Assembly (NCBI GenBank): GCA_027485365.1
Contig: JAIXRD010000242.1
Location: forward strand, 1 to 12,114
Origin: Cryomorphaceae bacterium
GTDB lineage: Bacteria; Bacteroidota; Bacteroidia; Flavobacteriales_D; Crocinitomicaceae
DNA: 12,114 nucleotides
Direction: 5' to 3'
Every line of letters starts with the position of its first letter. Positions within the stretch are counted from its first letter, which is position 1. The position numbers were made by a program, and so were the translations under genes. The notes under the pieces were generated by a model. It saw only the letters and a program-made list of their open reading frames with translations, was not told the origin of the DNA and did not search any database. Below are positions 1-7,961 of this stretch, in pieces.

Positions 1-1
1 A

Positions 2-1615
2 GATTTTTTAATCCCTAATACCTGGGTTGAAGATACCCTAATGTTAGTTGAAGATGGTACTCCGGGTACGAATCCTCAAGGGAATCCCATTTCGCAAGAG
101 GGGTGTTTTCCATTGACGAATGACCTGACCGGTAAAATTGCCGTAGTTTTCAGAAACACTTGTGAGTTTGGAGATAAAGCGTTTAACGCACAAACTGCTG
201 GTGCTGTGGGAGTAATTGTTGTTAACCGTAATCCAGGAGAATGGATTAACATGGGACCAGGAGCTCAAGGAGCTAATGTTACAATACCTGTTGTTATGAT
301 TGACTTCACAGACGGAATGAACATCATTCAAGAAATGGCAAACGGACCAGTAGTAATGTTCCTAGGGAATAAAATCGGGTTAAATCCAAACGACGCAGGA
401 TTGACTGCATCCACTACCCTTATCCCAAAACAAGGTGGTGTTGTGTCGTTTTTGGCTCAAAATGGTGCTGAATTCAACTTTGACTTAGGTACACGTATCT
501 ATAACTTTGGTAACCAAGCACAATCTAATGTATCGTTGAATGCTACCGTTACTAACCCTTCTGGTAGCGTTGTTTACAACAATACAGTTAACGGATTGAA
601 TATCAATGCGGCTGATAGTATCGATGTAGATCCGACACAGGCGAATGCATTGCCTCAATTCTCATTGGCCTCTTACCCAATGGGTCGCTATACCTTAACA
701 TATACCATCGCGCTATCCAATGGTACCGCAGATGATGATCCATCTGACAATACAGCGAGTTATGATTTCGTAATCCAAGATTCATTATACACCTTTGCGA
801 ACGTTGATGTTGCTACAGGAAATGCAGTACCTACTGCGCATTACCGTCCAAGTACAAATAATGCAACATATTCAATTTGTACCGTGTTGAAAGATGCTAA
901 TGCAAGTCGAATCGCTGCTACTGGTCTTCATTTCTCAGCAACAACTTTGGCTGCATCGGGTGTAACCTTAGATGGTGAAGAAATTGCCCTTACCTTGTAC
1001 AAATGGGAAGACAACTTTGTTGACTTGAACGATGCGAACTTCGGGTTCACAACCTTAAATCAAGTTGCTGGAGGATACTATTACTATCCAAGTGATCTTC
1101 AAGGTGATTTAGTATATGGAGCGTTTGACCAAGCTGTTGTGTTAGAAGATAATGTACGTTATTTAGCATGTGCTCAAACTGTAAATCTTGATGTTTATCT
1201 AGGATTTGAAAGTTCAAGAGATCACACATGGAACTACAATTTTTATGCGCAACCAATGTCGCCAATTGAAAGCGATGGCACATATTATGCTGCTGGATTT
1301 GGAGCAGATGTTCCTAATGGATTAGTTCTTCGCGTGATCGATGCAAACAACATTGGATTAGATGAAGCGTCAACAGTTAATGGTATGGCTTATCCAAACC
1401 CAACTGCAAACAACATCGATTTAACCATTGACGGTGAAGGTGCGGCTCAAGTAGTGGTAACTGATATAGCAGGAAAAATCGTTTCTACACGTGCAATCAA
1501 TTTAGTGAATGGTACTTCTAACTATTCATTGGAAGGATTAACAAATGGAATGTACATTTTCAACGTTACGCTTGAAAACGGAAAAACTGCACAATTTAAC
1601 GTAGTTAAAAAATAA
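2..1615 (+). CDS. Secreted PA-domain protein with T9SS sorting domain (5' end missing)
   Basis: The frame is open from the first base, so the gene is cut by the window edge; 537 residues are visible and any signal peptide or catalytic domain lies outside. Numbering from the ATG at base 41: residues about 20-110 look like a protease-associated (PA) domain (GKIAVVFRNTCEFGDKAFNA, then AGAVGVIVVNR and IPVVMID), a fold often inserted in secreted peptidases. Residues about 128-245 resemble a CARDB/Ig-like beta domain (TRIYNFGNQAQSNVSLNATV, then DPSDNTASYDFVIQD). A further beta-rich region spans about 250-435. Residues 447-524 are a typical T9SS type A sorting domain: AYPNPTANNIDLTIDG, VVVTDIAGKIV, LTNGMYIFNV and a basic KK end. 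The product is therefore expected to cross the outer membrane by T9SS and to be anchored or released. It could be the tail of a metallopeptidase or a non-catalytic adhesin; the visible part has no protease motif. A strong terminator follows 20 nt downstream. Confidence 0.85.
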   Translation, partial: DFLIPNTWVEDTLMLVEDGTPGTNPQGNPISQEGCFPLTNDLTGKIAVVFRNTCEFGDKAFNAQTAGAVGVIVVNRNPGEWINMGPGAQGANVTIPVVMIDFTDGMNIIQEMANGPVVMFLGNKIGLNPNDAGLTASTTLIPKQGGVVSFLAQNGAEFNFDLGTRIYNFGNQAQSNVSLNATVTNPSGSVVYNNTVNGLNINAADSIDVDPTQANALPQFSLASYPMGRYTLTYTIALSNGTADDDPSDNTASYDFVIQDSLYTFANVDVATGNAVPTAHYRPSTNNATYSICTVLKDANASRIAATGLHFSATTLAASGVTLDGEEIALTLYKWEDNFVDLNDANFGFTTLNQVAGGYYYYPSDLQGDLVYGAFDQAVVLEDNVRYLACAQTVNLDVYLGFESSRDHTWNYNFYAQPMSPIESDGTYYAAGFGADVPNGLVLRVIDANNIGLDEASTVNGMAYPNPTANNIDLTIDGEGAAQVVVTDIAGKIVSTRAINLVNGTSNYSLEGLTNGMYIFNVTLENGKTAQFNVVKK

Positions 1616-1635
1616 TCAACTATAGTTTTTATGGG

Positions 1636-1659
1636 AAAGGGGCTACGGCCCCTTTTTTT
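1636..1659 (+). terminator. Intrinsic terminator after the T9SS protein gene
   Basis: A perfect 8-bp stem (AAAGGGGC at 1636-1643 with GCCCCTTT at 1648-1655) is closed by loop TACG (1644-1647), and a run of seven T covers 1653-1659. The C-TACG-G closure matches the unusually stable UNCG tetraloop class. It lies 20 nt past the stop of the upstream gene and just before the metG promoter, so it should insulate metG from read-through. The A-rich 5' arm means it could also fold in the antisense direction, but no gene converges on it from the right. Confidence 0.9.
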
Positions 1660-1674
1660 ATGTCCTCCTTTGGG

Positions 1675-1682
1675 TATCTTTG
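1675..1682 (+). promoter_or_regulatory. Bacteroidota-type -7 promoter element of metG
   Basis: TATCTTTG matches the Bacteroidota primary sigma factor -7 consensus TAnnTTTG exactly and is followed by C, as is common. Only 4 nt separate it from the chosen metG ATG at 1687, so the predicted transcription start falls at or within a base or two of the start codon. The -33 region is weak: at the usual spacing only the T tract of the preceding terminator is found, with no clear TTG. The match is seen in the sequence; promoter activity is inferred. Confidence 0.6.
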
Positions 1683-1686
1683 CAGT

Positions 1687-3747
1687 ATGAAGAAACAGGC
1701 TTTCACCGTTACCGCTGCACTTCCCTATGCCAACGGACCCCTTCATTTAGGACACGTGGCCGGGGTATATCTACCTGCAGACCTTTTTGTTCGCTTTTTG
1801 CGTTTAAAAAAAGACGATGTTTTGTTCATTTGCGGAAGCGATGAACACGGTGCAGCCATTACCCTTAGAGCAAAAAAAGAAGGCATAAGCCCTCAAGAAA
1901 TCGTCGATAAATACCACCACCAAATTCAAGATGCATTTCAGCGCTTTGGGATTTCCTTTGATGTTTATCACCGTACAAGCAGTCCACTTCACCACAAAAT
2001 GTCCTCCGATTTTTTCAAAATCTTACACGAAAAAAACGCCTTTACTCAGGAAACTTCCATGCAGTACTATGATGAATCTTTTCATCAATTTCTTGCCGAT
2101 CGATACATTACTGGAACCTGTCCGAAATGCCAGCATCCTGCCGCCTACGGTGACCAATGCGAAAAATGTGGTTCTGATTTAAGTCCAACCGACCTCATCA
2201 ATCCCATTTCTACGCTTTCTGGTTCCACACCCATTTTAAAAGAAACCTCTCATTGGTATTTACCGATGAACGAACACGAGGAATGGTTAACGGAATGGAT
2301 ACAACAAGGGAAATTAGATGGTGTGCAACAACATAATCCTGCCGCTTGGAAAAACCAAGTTATCGGTCAGTGCATGTCGTGGATTAATGCGGGATTAAAA
2401 CCCCGGGCCATGACGCGTGATTTAGATTGGGGCGTACCAGTGCCCCTACCAAACGCAGAAGGTAAAGTGCTTTACGTTTGGTTAGATGCTCCCATTGGAT
2501 ACATTTCGGCAACACAAGCATGGGCTGATCAACACGGAAAAGATTGGAGGACCTACTGGGGAAAAACTGAGGCTGAAGGCCGAAAATTAGTTCACTTCAT
2601 TGGAAAAGATAACATTGTATTTCACGCGATAATTTTTCCGATTTTACTCAAGGCACATGGGGACCTTATCCTTCCTGATAATGTGCCGGCGTACGAATTC
2701 CTTAACCTGGAAGGAGATAAATTCTCTACTTCGCGCAATTGGGCGGTATGGTTGCATGAATACTTGGATGCTTATCCCAATAAAATTGACGAATTAAAGT
2801 ATGTGCTCACCTCAATCGCTCCAGAGAACAAAGATTCGGAATTTACATGGGCGGATTATCAAGTTCGAGTGAATTCTGAATTGGCAGATATTCTAGGGAA
2901 CTTTGTCAATCGAACGATTGTACTTACCCATAAATATTACGAAGGCAGCGTACCTGAAGCCGGCGAATTAACGTCAGTTGAGCACGCATTATTTGAAAAA
3001 TTACAGGCTGTTGAAGAACGTATTTCAACGTTAATGTATGGCTACAAAATCCGGGAGGCGCAACAGGAAATGATGAACATTGCGCGCCTTGGTAACAAGT
3101 ACCTTGCGGATGAAGAACCTTGGAAAAAAGTTAAAACAGCCCCTGATCGCGTTCCTACCATTCTGAATACCTCACTGCAAATCACCAGGGAATTGGCACG
3201 AATGGCTCAAGTCTTTCTGCCGCAGACTTCACACAAGATTTATCAGATGCTCAACGTAGCTGCGGATGAATGGAACACCATGCTACCGTTAATCCCTGCA
3301 GGACATACACTAAATCCTGCGGAGATCTTATTTGAGAAAATCAGCGATGAATTAGTCACTGAAGAAAAAGCTAAATTAACACAAACAACCACCCCCAGTA
3401 GCCCGTACCCCGCCATGAAAGAATTGATACAATTTGATGATTTTACAAAAATGGATATCCGCTTAGGCAAAGTGCTAAGCGCTCGTAAAATGGAAAATGC
3501 CGATAAACTACTCGTATTAACAGTAGACACCGGAATCGATGAGCGAACCATCGTTTCAGGAATTGCGCAACATTATACGCCGGATGAAATTACTGGGAAA
3601 TCTGTGGTGGTCTTAATGAACCTAGCCCCTCGAAAAATTCGCGGTGTAGAATCTATGGGAATGCTCTTAATGGCCGAAGATAGTGAAGGAAACTTGAGTG
3701 CGTTGGTTAGTGAACGTGGATTTGAGGGCGGCCCTACGATTGGATAA
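1687..3747 (+). CDS. metG: Methionyl-tRNA synthetase (MetRS)
   Basis: Charges tRNA-Met with methionine in the cytoplasm using ATP, for initiation and elongation. The 686-residue product has the class I HIGH-type motif HLGH at residues 20-23, a zinc knuckle with C145-x2-C148 and C158-x2-C161 in the connective domain, and the KMSKS-equivalent KFSTS at 345-349, the variant usual in Bacteroidota. The anticodon-binding helical domain follows at about 380-540, and a C-terminal Trbp111-like tRNA-binding domain at about 580-686 (FTKMDIRLGKVLSA, then LAPRKIRGVESMGMLL). Length fits the two-domain long form. An in-frame ATG at 1660 would add nine residues, but it lies in the terminator/promoter region upstream of the TATCTTTG element, so I chose 1687, whose product starts MKKQAFTVTAALPYANGPLH as is normal for the family. 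The gene stands alone and converges on the response regulator gene with 2 nt between stop codons. Confidence 0.97.
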   Translation: MKKQAFTVTAALPYANGPLHLGHVAGVYLPADLFVRFLRLKKDDVLFICGSDEHGAAITLRAKKEGISPQEIVDKYHHQIQDAFQRFGISFDVYHRTSSPLHHKMSSDFFKILHEKNAFTQETSMQYYDESFHQFLADRYITGTCPKCQHPAAYGDQCEKCGSDLSPTDLINPISTLSGSTPILKETSHWYLPMNEHEEWLTEWIQQGKLDGVQQHNPAAWKNQVIGQCMSWINAGLKPRAMTRDLDWGVPVPLPNAEGKVLYVWLDAPIGYISATQAWADQHGKDWRTYWGKTEAEGRKLVHFIGKDNIVFHAIIFPILLKAHGDLILPDNVPAYEFLNLEGDKFSTSRNWAVWLHEYLDAYPNKIDELKYVLTSIAPENKDSEFTWADYQVRVNSELADILGNFVNRTIVLTHKYYEGSVPEAGELTSVEHALFEKLQAVEERISTLMYGYKIREAQQEMMNIARLGNKYLADEEPWKKVKTAPDRVPTILNTSLQITRELARMAQVFLPQTSHKIYQMLNVAADEWNTMLPLIPAGHTLNPAEILFEKISDELVTEEKAKLTQTTTPSSPYPAMKELIQFDDFTKMDIRLGKVLSARKMENADKLLVLTVDTGIDERTIVSGIAQHYTPDEITGKSVVVLMNLAPRKIRGVESMGMLLMAEDSEGNLSALVSERGFEGGPTIG

Positions 3748-3759
3748 GCTTATACGTAG
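3734..3759. other. Inverted repeat spanning convergent stop codons of metG and the response regulator
   Basis: CTACG (3734-3738) and CGTAG (3755-3759) are inverted arms around a perfect 10-bp palindrome, ATAAGCTTAT (3744-3753), that contains both TAA stop codons. This is the only structure at the convergent junction. It is too weak and lacks proper T tracts to be called a terminator with confidence, although the plus side is followed by a T-rich stretch (about 3762-3770). It may be a weak bidirectional end or chance. Confidence 0.25.
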
Positions 3760-4385
3760 CCTTTATCTTTTGCCCAACTGCTCAATTGTGCTGCATTGGG
3801 TAAATCCAATTTCTTTAAAATATTATGTCGGTGTGTTTCGATGGTTCGATGCGAAACAAACAATTTATCGCCAATTTCTTTGGAGGTTAGTCCCTGTGCG
3901 ATGAGTTTAACGATTTCGATTTCCTTCATCGTTAATTCCTTCTTCTCACTCTCATCTACGTTTAAAAGCGACGCAAAATAGCGGTCTTTGATTTCCGCAG
4001 CAATGAACAATTCCCCTCTCGACACGGAATGTATCGCATTGATTAACTCACTTTTATTGGTGTTTTTAGTTAAATAACCCTTAGCTCCTAGGGAAAGAAA
4101 CTTTTTTACATAGGTAATGTCGTCGTGAAGTGATAAGCCAATCACACGTGTTTTGGGAATAGAGTCTAAAATCTTAGAGGCAGCGGTTAATCCTGATCCG
4201 CTTCCCAAATTGATGTCCATTAGGACAATGTCTGGTTTATGAATAAATGCTTGATCAAACGCAGTTTCTTCTGAATCTGCTGTACCGCATACCACAATCT
4301 GTGGCGCATCCTTTAACAAGCTTGACCACGCTTCACTGATTAGCTTGTGGTCATCAACAATTAGAACTTTAATGATATCACTCAT
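3750..4385 (-). CDS. NarL/LuxR-family two-component response regulator (orphan)
   Basis: A 211-residue DNA-binding response regulator. The N-terminal receiver domain (about 1-120) has all key residues: acidic pocket D11/D12 (VDDHKL), phospho-acceptor D57 (VLMDINL), switch S85 (VIGLSLHDD) and K107 (GYLTKN). A GerE/LuxR-type helix-turn-helix occupies about 150-211 (LTMKEIEIVKLIAQGLTSKE, then VSHRTIETHRHNILKKL). It should act as a transcription factor once phosphorylated by a histidine kinase, but no kinase gene is in the window, so partner and targets are unknown. Its ATG lies 22 nt downstream of the atpG stop on the same strand with no terminator between, so it may be co-transcribed as the last gene of the ATP synthase operon. 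A TAACTTTA sequence overlapping the atpG stop could be a weak promoter of its own. The family call is firm; a role in energy metabolism is only a guess from position. Confidence 0.95.
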   Translation of the reverse strand: MSDIIKVLIVDDHKLISEAWSSLLKDAPQIVVCGTADSEETAFDQAFIHKPDIVLMDINLGSGSGLTAASKILDSIPKTRVIGLSLHDDITYVKKFLSLGAKGYLTKNTNKSELINAIHSVSRGELFIAAEIKDRYFASLLNVDESEKKELTMKEIEIVKLIAQGLTSKEIGDKLFVSHRTIETHRHNILKKLDLPNAAQLSSWAKDKGYV

Positions 4386-4402
4386 GGGCTAGGCCTTTTG
4401 AG

Positions 4403-4410
4403 TAAAGTTA
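4403..4410 (-). promoter_or_regulatory. Possible -7 element for the response regulator gene
   Basis: Read on the minus strand, TAACTTTA fits TAnnTTTG at all but the last base, and it begins with the atpG stop codon. The response regulator ATG starts 17 nt downstream. A TTGG lies about 22 nt upstream, slightly beyond the ideal -33 spacing. If active, it would allow expression independent of the atp genes. The match is imperfect and lies partly in coding sequence, so it is tentative. Confidence 0.25.
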
Positions 4411-5280
4411 CGCATTCAATGCTTCAGCACCACCAACAATCTCTAAAATCTCATTGGTAATTGCCGCTTGTCTAGCTTTATTATAACTCAAGGTAAGCGA
4501 ACGCTTCAAATCTGAGGCATTATCTGTGGCTTTATGCATGGCAGTCATCCGTGCGCCGTGTTCGGCAGCTACAGAGTCTAATAAGGCTTTAAAAAGTTGA
4601 GTCTTTAACGACTTCGGAATCAATTCTGAAACAATATCCTCCTTATTCGGCTCAAAAATGTAATCACTTGGTCCAGATTCCATACCAACTCCTGGTATAA
4701 CTGGTAGAAAATCCTCCACTTCAATTGACTGATTTGCGGCGTTTAAGAATCGATTATAAACCAATACAATTTTATCTACTTCTTTGCTTCGGAACAGTCT
4801 CATTAATTCTTCCCCAATTTCAGCGGTGCGATCAAAGGCTGGATTCGCCATGATATCTTCTAAGGGAGCGAGGGTATCATTTACAAAATATGCATCTGTT
4901 TTCTTAACTACATCTTTAATTTTCTTCCCTAAACACACTACAGATACATTGCTTTGCGCAAACTCATTCTTAATTAAGGAATTCACACGCTTAATAATGT
5001 TGCTATTAAAACCTCCACAAAGGCCACGATTGGATGTAATTGCAACAATTAAAACCCGCTCTTGGCCACGATTTTCAGCATACATATTCTCAGATAAATC
5101 CAAGGAGCTGCTTACATTCTCAAGGATATATCGCAATTTCGATGCATAGGGACGTAAACGCGTAATAGCATCTTGCGCACGCTTCAATTTCGCTGCAGAT
5201 ACCATCTTCATAGCAGAAGTAATCTGCATCGTTGAAGATACTGAGCTAATTCGATTACGTATTTCCTTTAGATTTGGCAT
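4408..5280 (-). CDS. atpG: F-type ATP synthase gamma subunit
   Basis: The central rotor shaft of F1; it turns inside the alpha3beta3 head and couples c-ring rotation to ATP synthesis on the cytoplasmic side of the membrane. The 290-residue product has the two conserved terminal helices that form the coiled-coil shaft: N-terminal IRNRISSVSSTMQITSAMKM with VSAAKLKRAQ, and C-terminal NASDLKRSLTLSYNKARQAA with ITNEILEIVGGAEAL. The mid-region motif ITSNRGLCGGFN (about 82-93) is typical of the Rossmann-like domain. Length is normal for the family. The start MPNLKEIRNRI is the canonical one, 18 nt after the atpA stop, with no Shine-Dalgarno sequence. It is the last ATP synthase gene of the cluster: atpD and atpC, which follow atpG in many bacteria, are replaced here by a response regulator gene 22 nt downstream. 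Confidence 0.98.
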   Translation of the reverse strand: MPNLKEIRNRISSVSSTMQITSAMKMVSAAKLKRAQDAITRLRPYASKLRYILENVSSSLDLSENMYAENRGQERVLIVAITSNRGLCGGFNSNIIKRVNSLIKNEFAQSNVSVVCLGKKIKDVVKKTDAYFVNDTLAPLEDIMANPAFDRTAEIGEELMRLFRSKEVDKIVLVYNRFLNAANQSIEVEDFLPVIPGVGMESGPSDYIFEPNKEDIVSELIPKSLKTQLFKALLDSVAAEHGARMTAMHKATDNASDLKRSLTLSYNKARQAAITNEILEIVGGAEALNA

Positions 5281-5298
5281 AGCAATTCAAACTTGTAA

Positions 5299-6873
5299 TT
5301 AGTATTTTCCTGCGATGTCTTTAGCACATTTAGTTAAAACGTCGGTTAATTCATCGTTGAATTGACCCGCCTTAAGCGCTGCTAATACCTCTGGATGATG
5401 ACTTTCAACAAAGGTTAAGAAATCGATTTCGAACTCTTTAACTTTAGCTACAGGAACATTTTGCATTAATCCTTTGGTTCCAATGTAAATAATAGCAATT
5501 TGCTTTTCTACTGGGAACGGATCTCCTTCGCGTTGTTTCAGAATCTCTACGTTTCTTGCTCCTTTGTCTAGTACGGCTTTAGTTGCCGCGTCTAGATCCG
5601 AACCGAACTTAGAAAACGCCTCCAACTCACGGTATTGCGCCTGGTCTAATTTTAAGGTACCTGCCACTTTTTTCATGGATTTGATTTGAGCAGAACCTCC
5701 AACCCGTGATACAGAAATACCCACGTTAATCGCTGGACGAACCCCTGCATTAAACAAATCGGATTCCAAGAAAATCTGTCCGTCTGTAATGGAGATTACA
5801 TTGGTTGGAATATAAGCCGAAACGTCACCCGCTTGCGTTTCAATAATCGGTAATGCGGTTAATGAACCTCCTCCTTTTACTTTTCCTTTCAAAGATTCAG
5901 GAAGATCGTTCATTTGAGCGGCAATGGTATCGTCTTTAATAACTTTTGCTGCACGCTCTAAAAGTCTTGAGTGTAAGTAGAATACATCCCCTGGGTATGC
6001 TTCACGACCTGGAGGACGACGAAGTAGAAGGGATACTTCACGATAAGCAACCGCTTGTTTAGACAAATCATCATAAACAATCAAGGCTGGCTTACCTAAA
6101 TCTCTAAAATATTCACCAATTGCAGCTCCTGTCATTGGCGCATAAAACTGCATTGGCGCAGGATCAGATGCATTTGCGGCTACAACAACCGTGTAGGCCA
6201 TCGCACCAGCATCTTCTAATTTCTTAACAATTCCAGCTACTGTAGACCCTTTTTGACCTATAGCAACATAAATACAGAACACAGGCTCACCTCGGTCGTA
6301 GAACTCTCTTTGATTAATAATGGTGTCAATCGCTACGGTAGTTTTACCCGTTTGACGGTCACCAATAATTAACTCCCGTTGTCCTCGTCCGATTGGAATC
6401 ATGGCATCAATTGCTTTAATTCCGGTTTGTAGCGGCTCATTTACTGGCTGACGGAAGATTACTCCCGGAGCTTTACGCTCGATTGGCATTTCAAACAATT
6501 CACCTGCAATTGGTCCTTTTCCATCAATTGGATTTCCTAAGGTATCAACAACCCTTCCTACCATTCCATCGCCAACTTGAACCGAAGCGATTCGTCCAAG
6601 ACGTTTTACTGTATCGCCTTCTTTTACCGCTGAAGAACGGCCTAATAATACCGCTCCGACGTTATCTTCTTCTAAGTTTAGTGCAATTCCTCGCATTCCC
6701 CCGTCGAATTCAATTAATTCTCCGTATTGAACGCCATTGAGTCCAAAAATCCGTGCAATACCGTCTCCTACTTGTAATACGGTACCTACTTCTTGCAATT
6801 CAGCTTCAGTTTTTACACCTGACAATTGTTCTCTTAAAATTGCCGAAATTTCTGCTGGTTTTAAATCTGCCAT
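5299..6873 (-). CDS. atpA: F-type ATP synthase alpha subunit
   Basis: The non-catalytic nucleotide-binding subunit of the F1 hexamer; it pairs with beta and supplies the arginine finger to the catalytic sites. The 524-residue product shows the N-terminal beta-barrel (about 25-95, VGDGIARIFGLNGVQYGELI), Walker A GDRQTGKT at 171-178, a Walker B-like LIVYDDLSKQA at about 264-274, and ISVSRVGGSAQIKSMKKVAG, in which R390 is the arginine-finger position. A stretch around residues 315-337 (SLKGKVKGGGSLTALP) precedes the conserved PIIETQAGDVSAYIPTNVIS. The C-terminal helical domain is complete. The start MADLKPAEI is 20 nt after the atpH stop; the leader is A/T-rich with no Shine-Dalgarno sequence. 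The beta subunit gene it needs is not in this window. Confidence 0.99.
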   Translation of the reverse strand: MADLKPAEISAILREQLSGVKTEAELQEVGTVLQVGDGIARIFGLNGVQYGELIEFDGGMRGIALNLEEDNVGAVLLGRSSAVKEGDTVKRLGRIASVQVGDGMVGRVVDTLGNPIDGKGPIAGELFEMPIERKAPGVIFRQPVNEPLQTGIKAIDAMIPIGRGQRELIIGDRQTGKTTVAIDTIINQREFYDRGEPVFCIYVAIGQKGSTVAGIVKKLEDAGAMAYTVVVAANASDPAPMQFYAPMTGAAIGEYFRDLGKPALIVYDDLSKQAVAYREVSLLLRRPPGREAYPGDVFYLHSRLLERAAKVIKDDTIAAQMNDLPESLKGKVKGGGSLTALPIIETQAGDVSAYIPTNVISITDGQIFLESDLFNAGVRPAINVGISVSRVGGSAQIKSMKKVAGTLKLDQAQYRELEAFSKFGSDLDAATKAVLDKGARNVEILKQREGDPFPVEKQIAIIYIGTKGLMQNVPVAKVKEFEIDFLTFVESHHPEVLAALKAGQFNDELTDVLTKCAKDIAGKY

Positions 6874-6893
6874 TTTGATTAATTAAATGTTCT

Positions 6894-7427
6894 TTATTTT
6901 ACTAATTCTTGTCTTAACTCTTTTAATTTATTTGCAACAGATGCATCGATCTGTTTATCTTCTATTCGAATCACGAAACCACCTAGCAACGATGAGTCAA
7001 CGGATTCAGATAGCTGTAAGGACCCTTCGAATGCCGGAGCAATGCGATCCAAAATTTCTTGTTTTGTTTTTTCAGTTAATGGCGTAGCACTAACAATCGA
7101 TCCCGACACAATGCCGCGATTTTTCATCAGTTGACGTTCAAATTGCGCGGCAATTTCCGGTAGCAATTGTTCTCTTCCATTCTTTGTGACCAATGCAAAG
7201 AATTGCATGGTAAGCGGGTTAAACCCTTCAAGTACCAGCTGATAAATAGCAATTTTCTTATCATCACGAACAACGGGTGAATTGAGAAAAATTCTAAAAT
7301 CATTTGACTCCTTTACTACATGTACAAAACGAATTAAATCTTTTTCCACAGCCTCAACCGAACCGTTTTCAAGGGTAAGGTCCAATAAAGCTTTCGCGTA
7401 TCGTGCAGCTGATTTTGTTGATGCCAT
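6894..7427 (-). CDS. atpH: F-type ATP synthase delta subunit (OSCP)
   Basis: Peripheral-stalk subunit linking the b dimer to the top of the alpha3beta3 head. The 177-residue product begins ASTKSAARYAKALLDLTLEN, the conserved N-terminal helical bundle opening that binds alpha, and continues with NSPVVRDDKKIAIYQLV. The C-terminal part carries the family signature as SVDSSLLGGFVIRIEDKQID with a final helix VANKLKELRQELVK. Length is normal. It starts 2 nt after the atpF stop, so translation is probably coupled. The gene order b-delta-alpha-gamma is the standard bacterial one, which supports the assignment although delta sequences are poorly conserved. Confidence 0.97.
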   Translation of the reverse strand: MASTKSAARYAKALLDLTLENGSVEAVEKDLIRFVHVVKESNDFRIFLNSPVVRDDKKIAIYQLVLEGFNPLTMQFFALVTKNGREQLLPEIAAQFERQLMKNRGIVSGSIVSATPLTEKTKQEILDRIAPAFEGSLQLSESVDSSLLGGFVIRIEDKQIDASVANKLKELRQELVK

Positions 7428-7429
7428 GA

Positions 7430-7924
7430 TTAATTCAATTTGATATCTTCTACCATTTTACTGGCCAGTGCTTTTTGCTTTTCATCAGAAGCCAATGACT
7501 CTTTAACGATAGCTTCTGCGATGTCAACAGAAAAGGAAGCAATTTGTGCTTTCATATCCGCAATTGCTGCGTTACGTTCACTTCCAATAGCCGCTTTTGC
7601 TGCTTCGATTAATTTAGCTCCTTCTACTTTAGACTTATCGCGCGCCTCTTCAATCATTTTTGCTCCGGCCTCTTTTGCCTCTTTAAGAATTGCATCGCGC
7701 TCAGCTCTTGCTTCTTTCAAGATTCGCTCATTCTCTGCATGAAGGCTCTTCATTTCTTGTCTTGCCTTTTCTGCCTCTAATAAAGCCTCATCAATCTTCT
7801 GACTGCGTGCATTAACTGCATTTAATACAGGCTTCCAAACAAATTTAGCTAAGACTAACAATAGAAGACAGAATGTTATTCCTGTCCAAAATAATAATCC
7901 GTAGCTGGGTGTTACTAAATTCAT
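7430..7924 (-). CDS. atpF: F-type ATP synthase b subunit
   Basis: Membrane-anchored peripheral stalk subunit, working as a dimer that keeps F1 from turning with the rotor. The 164-residue product has one N-terminal membrane helix (about residues 9-28, LLFWTGITFCLLLLVLAKFV) followed by the conserved WKPVLNAVNARSQKI. A long Ala/Glu/Lys-rich right-handed coiled-coil then covers about 38-135 (ARQEMKSLHAENERILKEAR, AERDAILKEAKEAGAKMIEE), with a delta-binding end. Only one b-type gene is present, so a homodimer is expected rather than the b/b' pair of photosynthetic bacteria. It follows atpE after a 75-nt gap that contains a stable hairpin. The A-tract upstream of the ATG has no Shine-Dalgarno sequence but shares the ten bases ATATACAATG, start codon included, with atpE. 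Confidence 0.98.
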   Translation of the reverse strand: MNLVTPSYGLLFWTGITFCLLLLVLAKFVWKPVLNAVNARSQKIDEALLEAEKARQEMKSLHAENERILKEARAERDAILKEAKEAGAKMIEEARDKSKVEGAKLIEAAKAAIGSERNAAIADMKAQIASFSVDIAEAIVKESLASDEKQKALASKMVEDIKLN

Positions 7925-7961
7925 TGTATATTTTTTTTTGCCTTTTAAAATTTAAATTAAA

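Noticed and set aside
44..331. 95-codon open frame on the minus strand
   Set aside because: It is antisense to the PA domain of the T9SS protein, which shows convincing protein motifs.
1660..1686. Longer metG start at ATG 1660
   Set aside because: It overlaps the terminator end and promoter element, and the extra nine residues are not part of the usual MetRS N-terminus.
4784..5149. 121-codon open frame on the plus strand
   Set aside because: It is antisense to atpG, a highly conserved gene, with no family resemblance or start signal.
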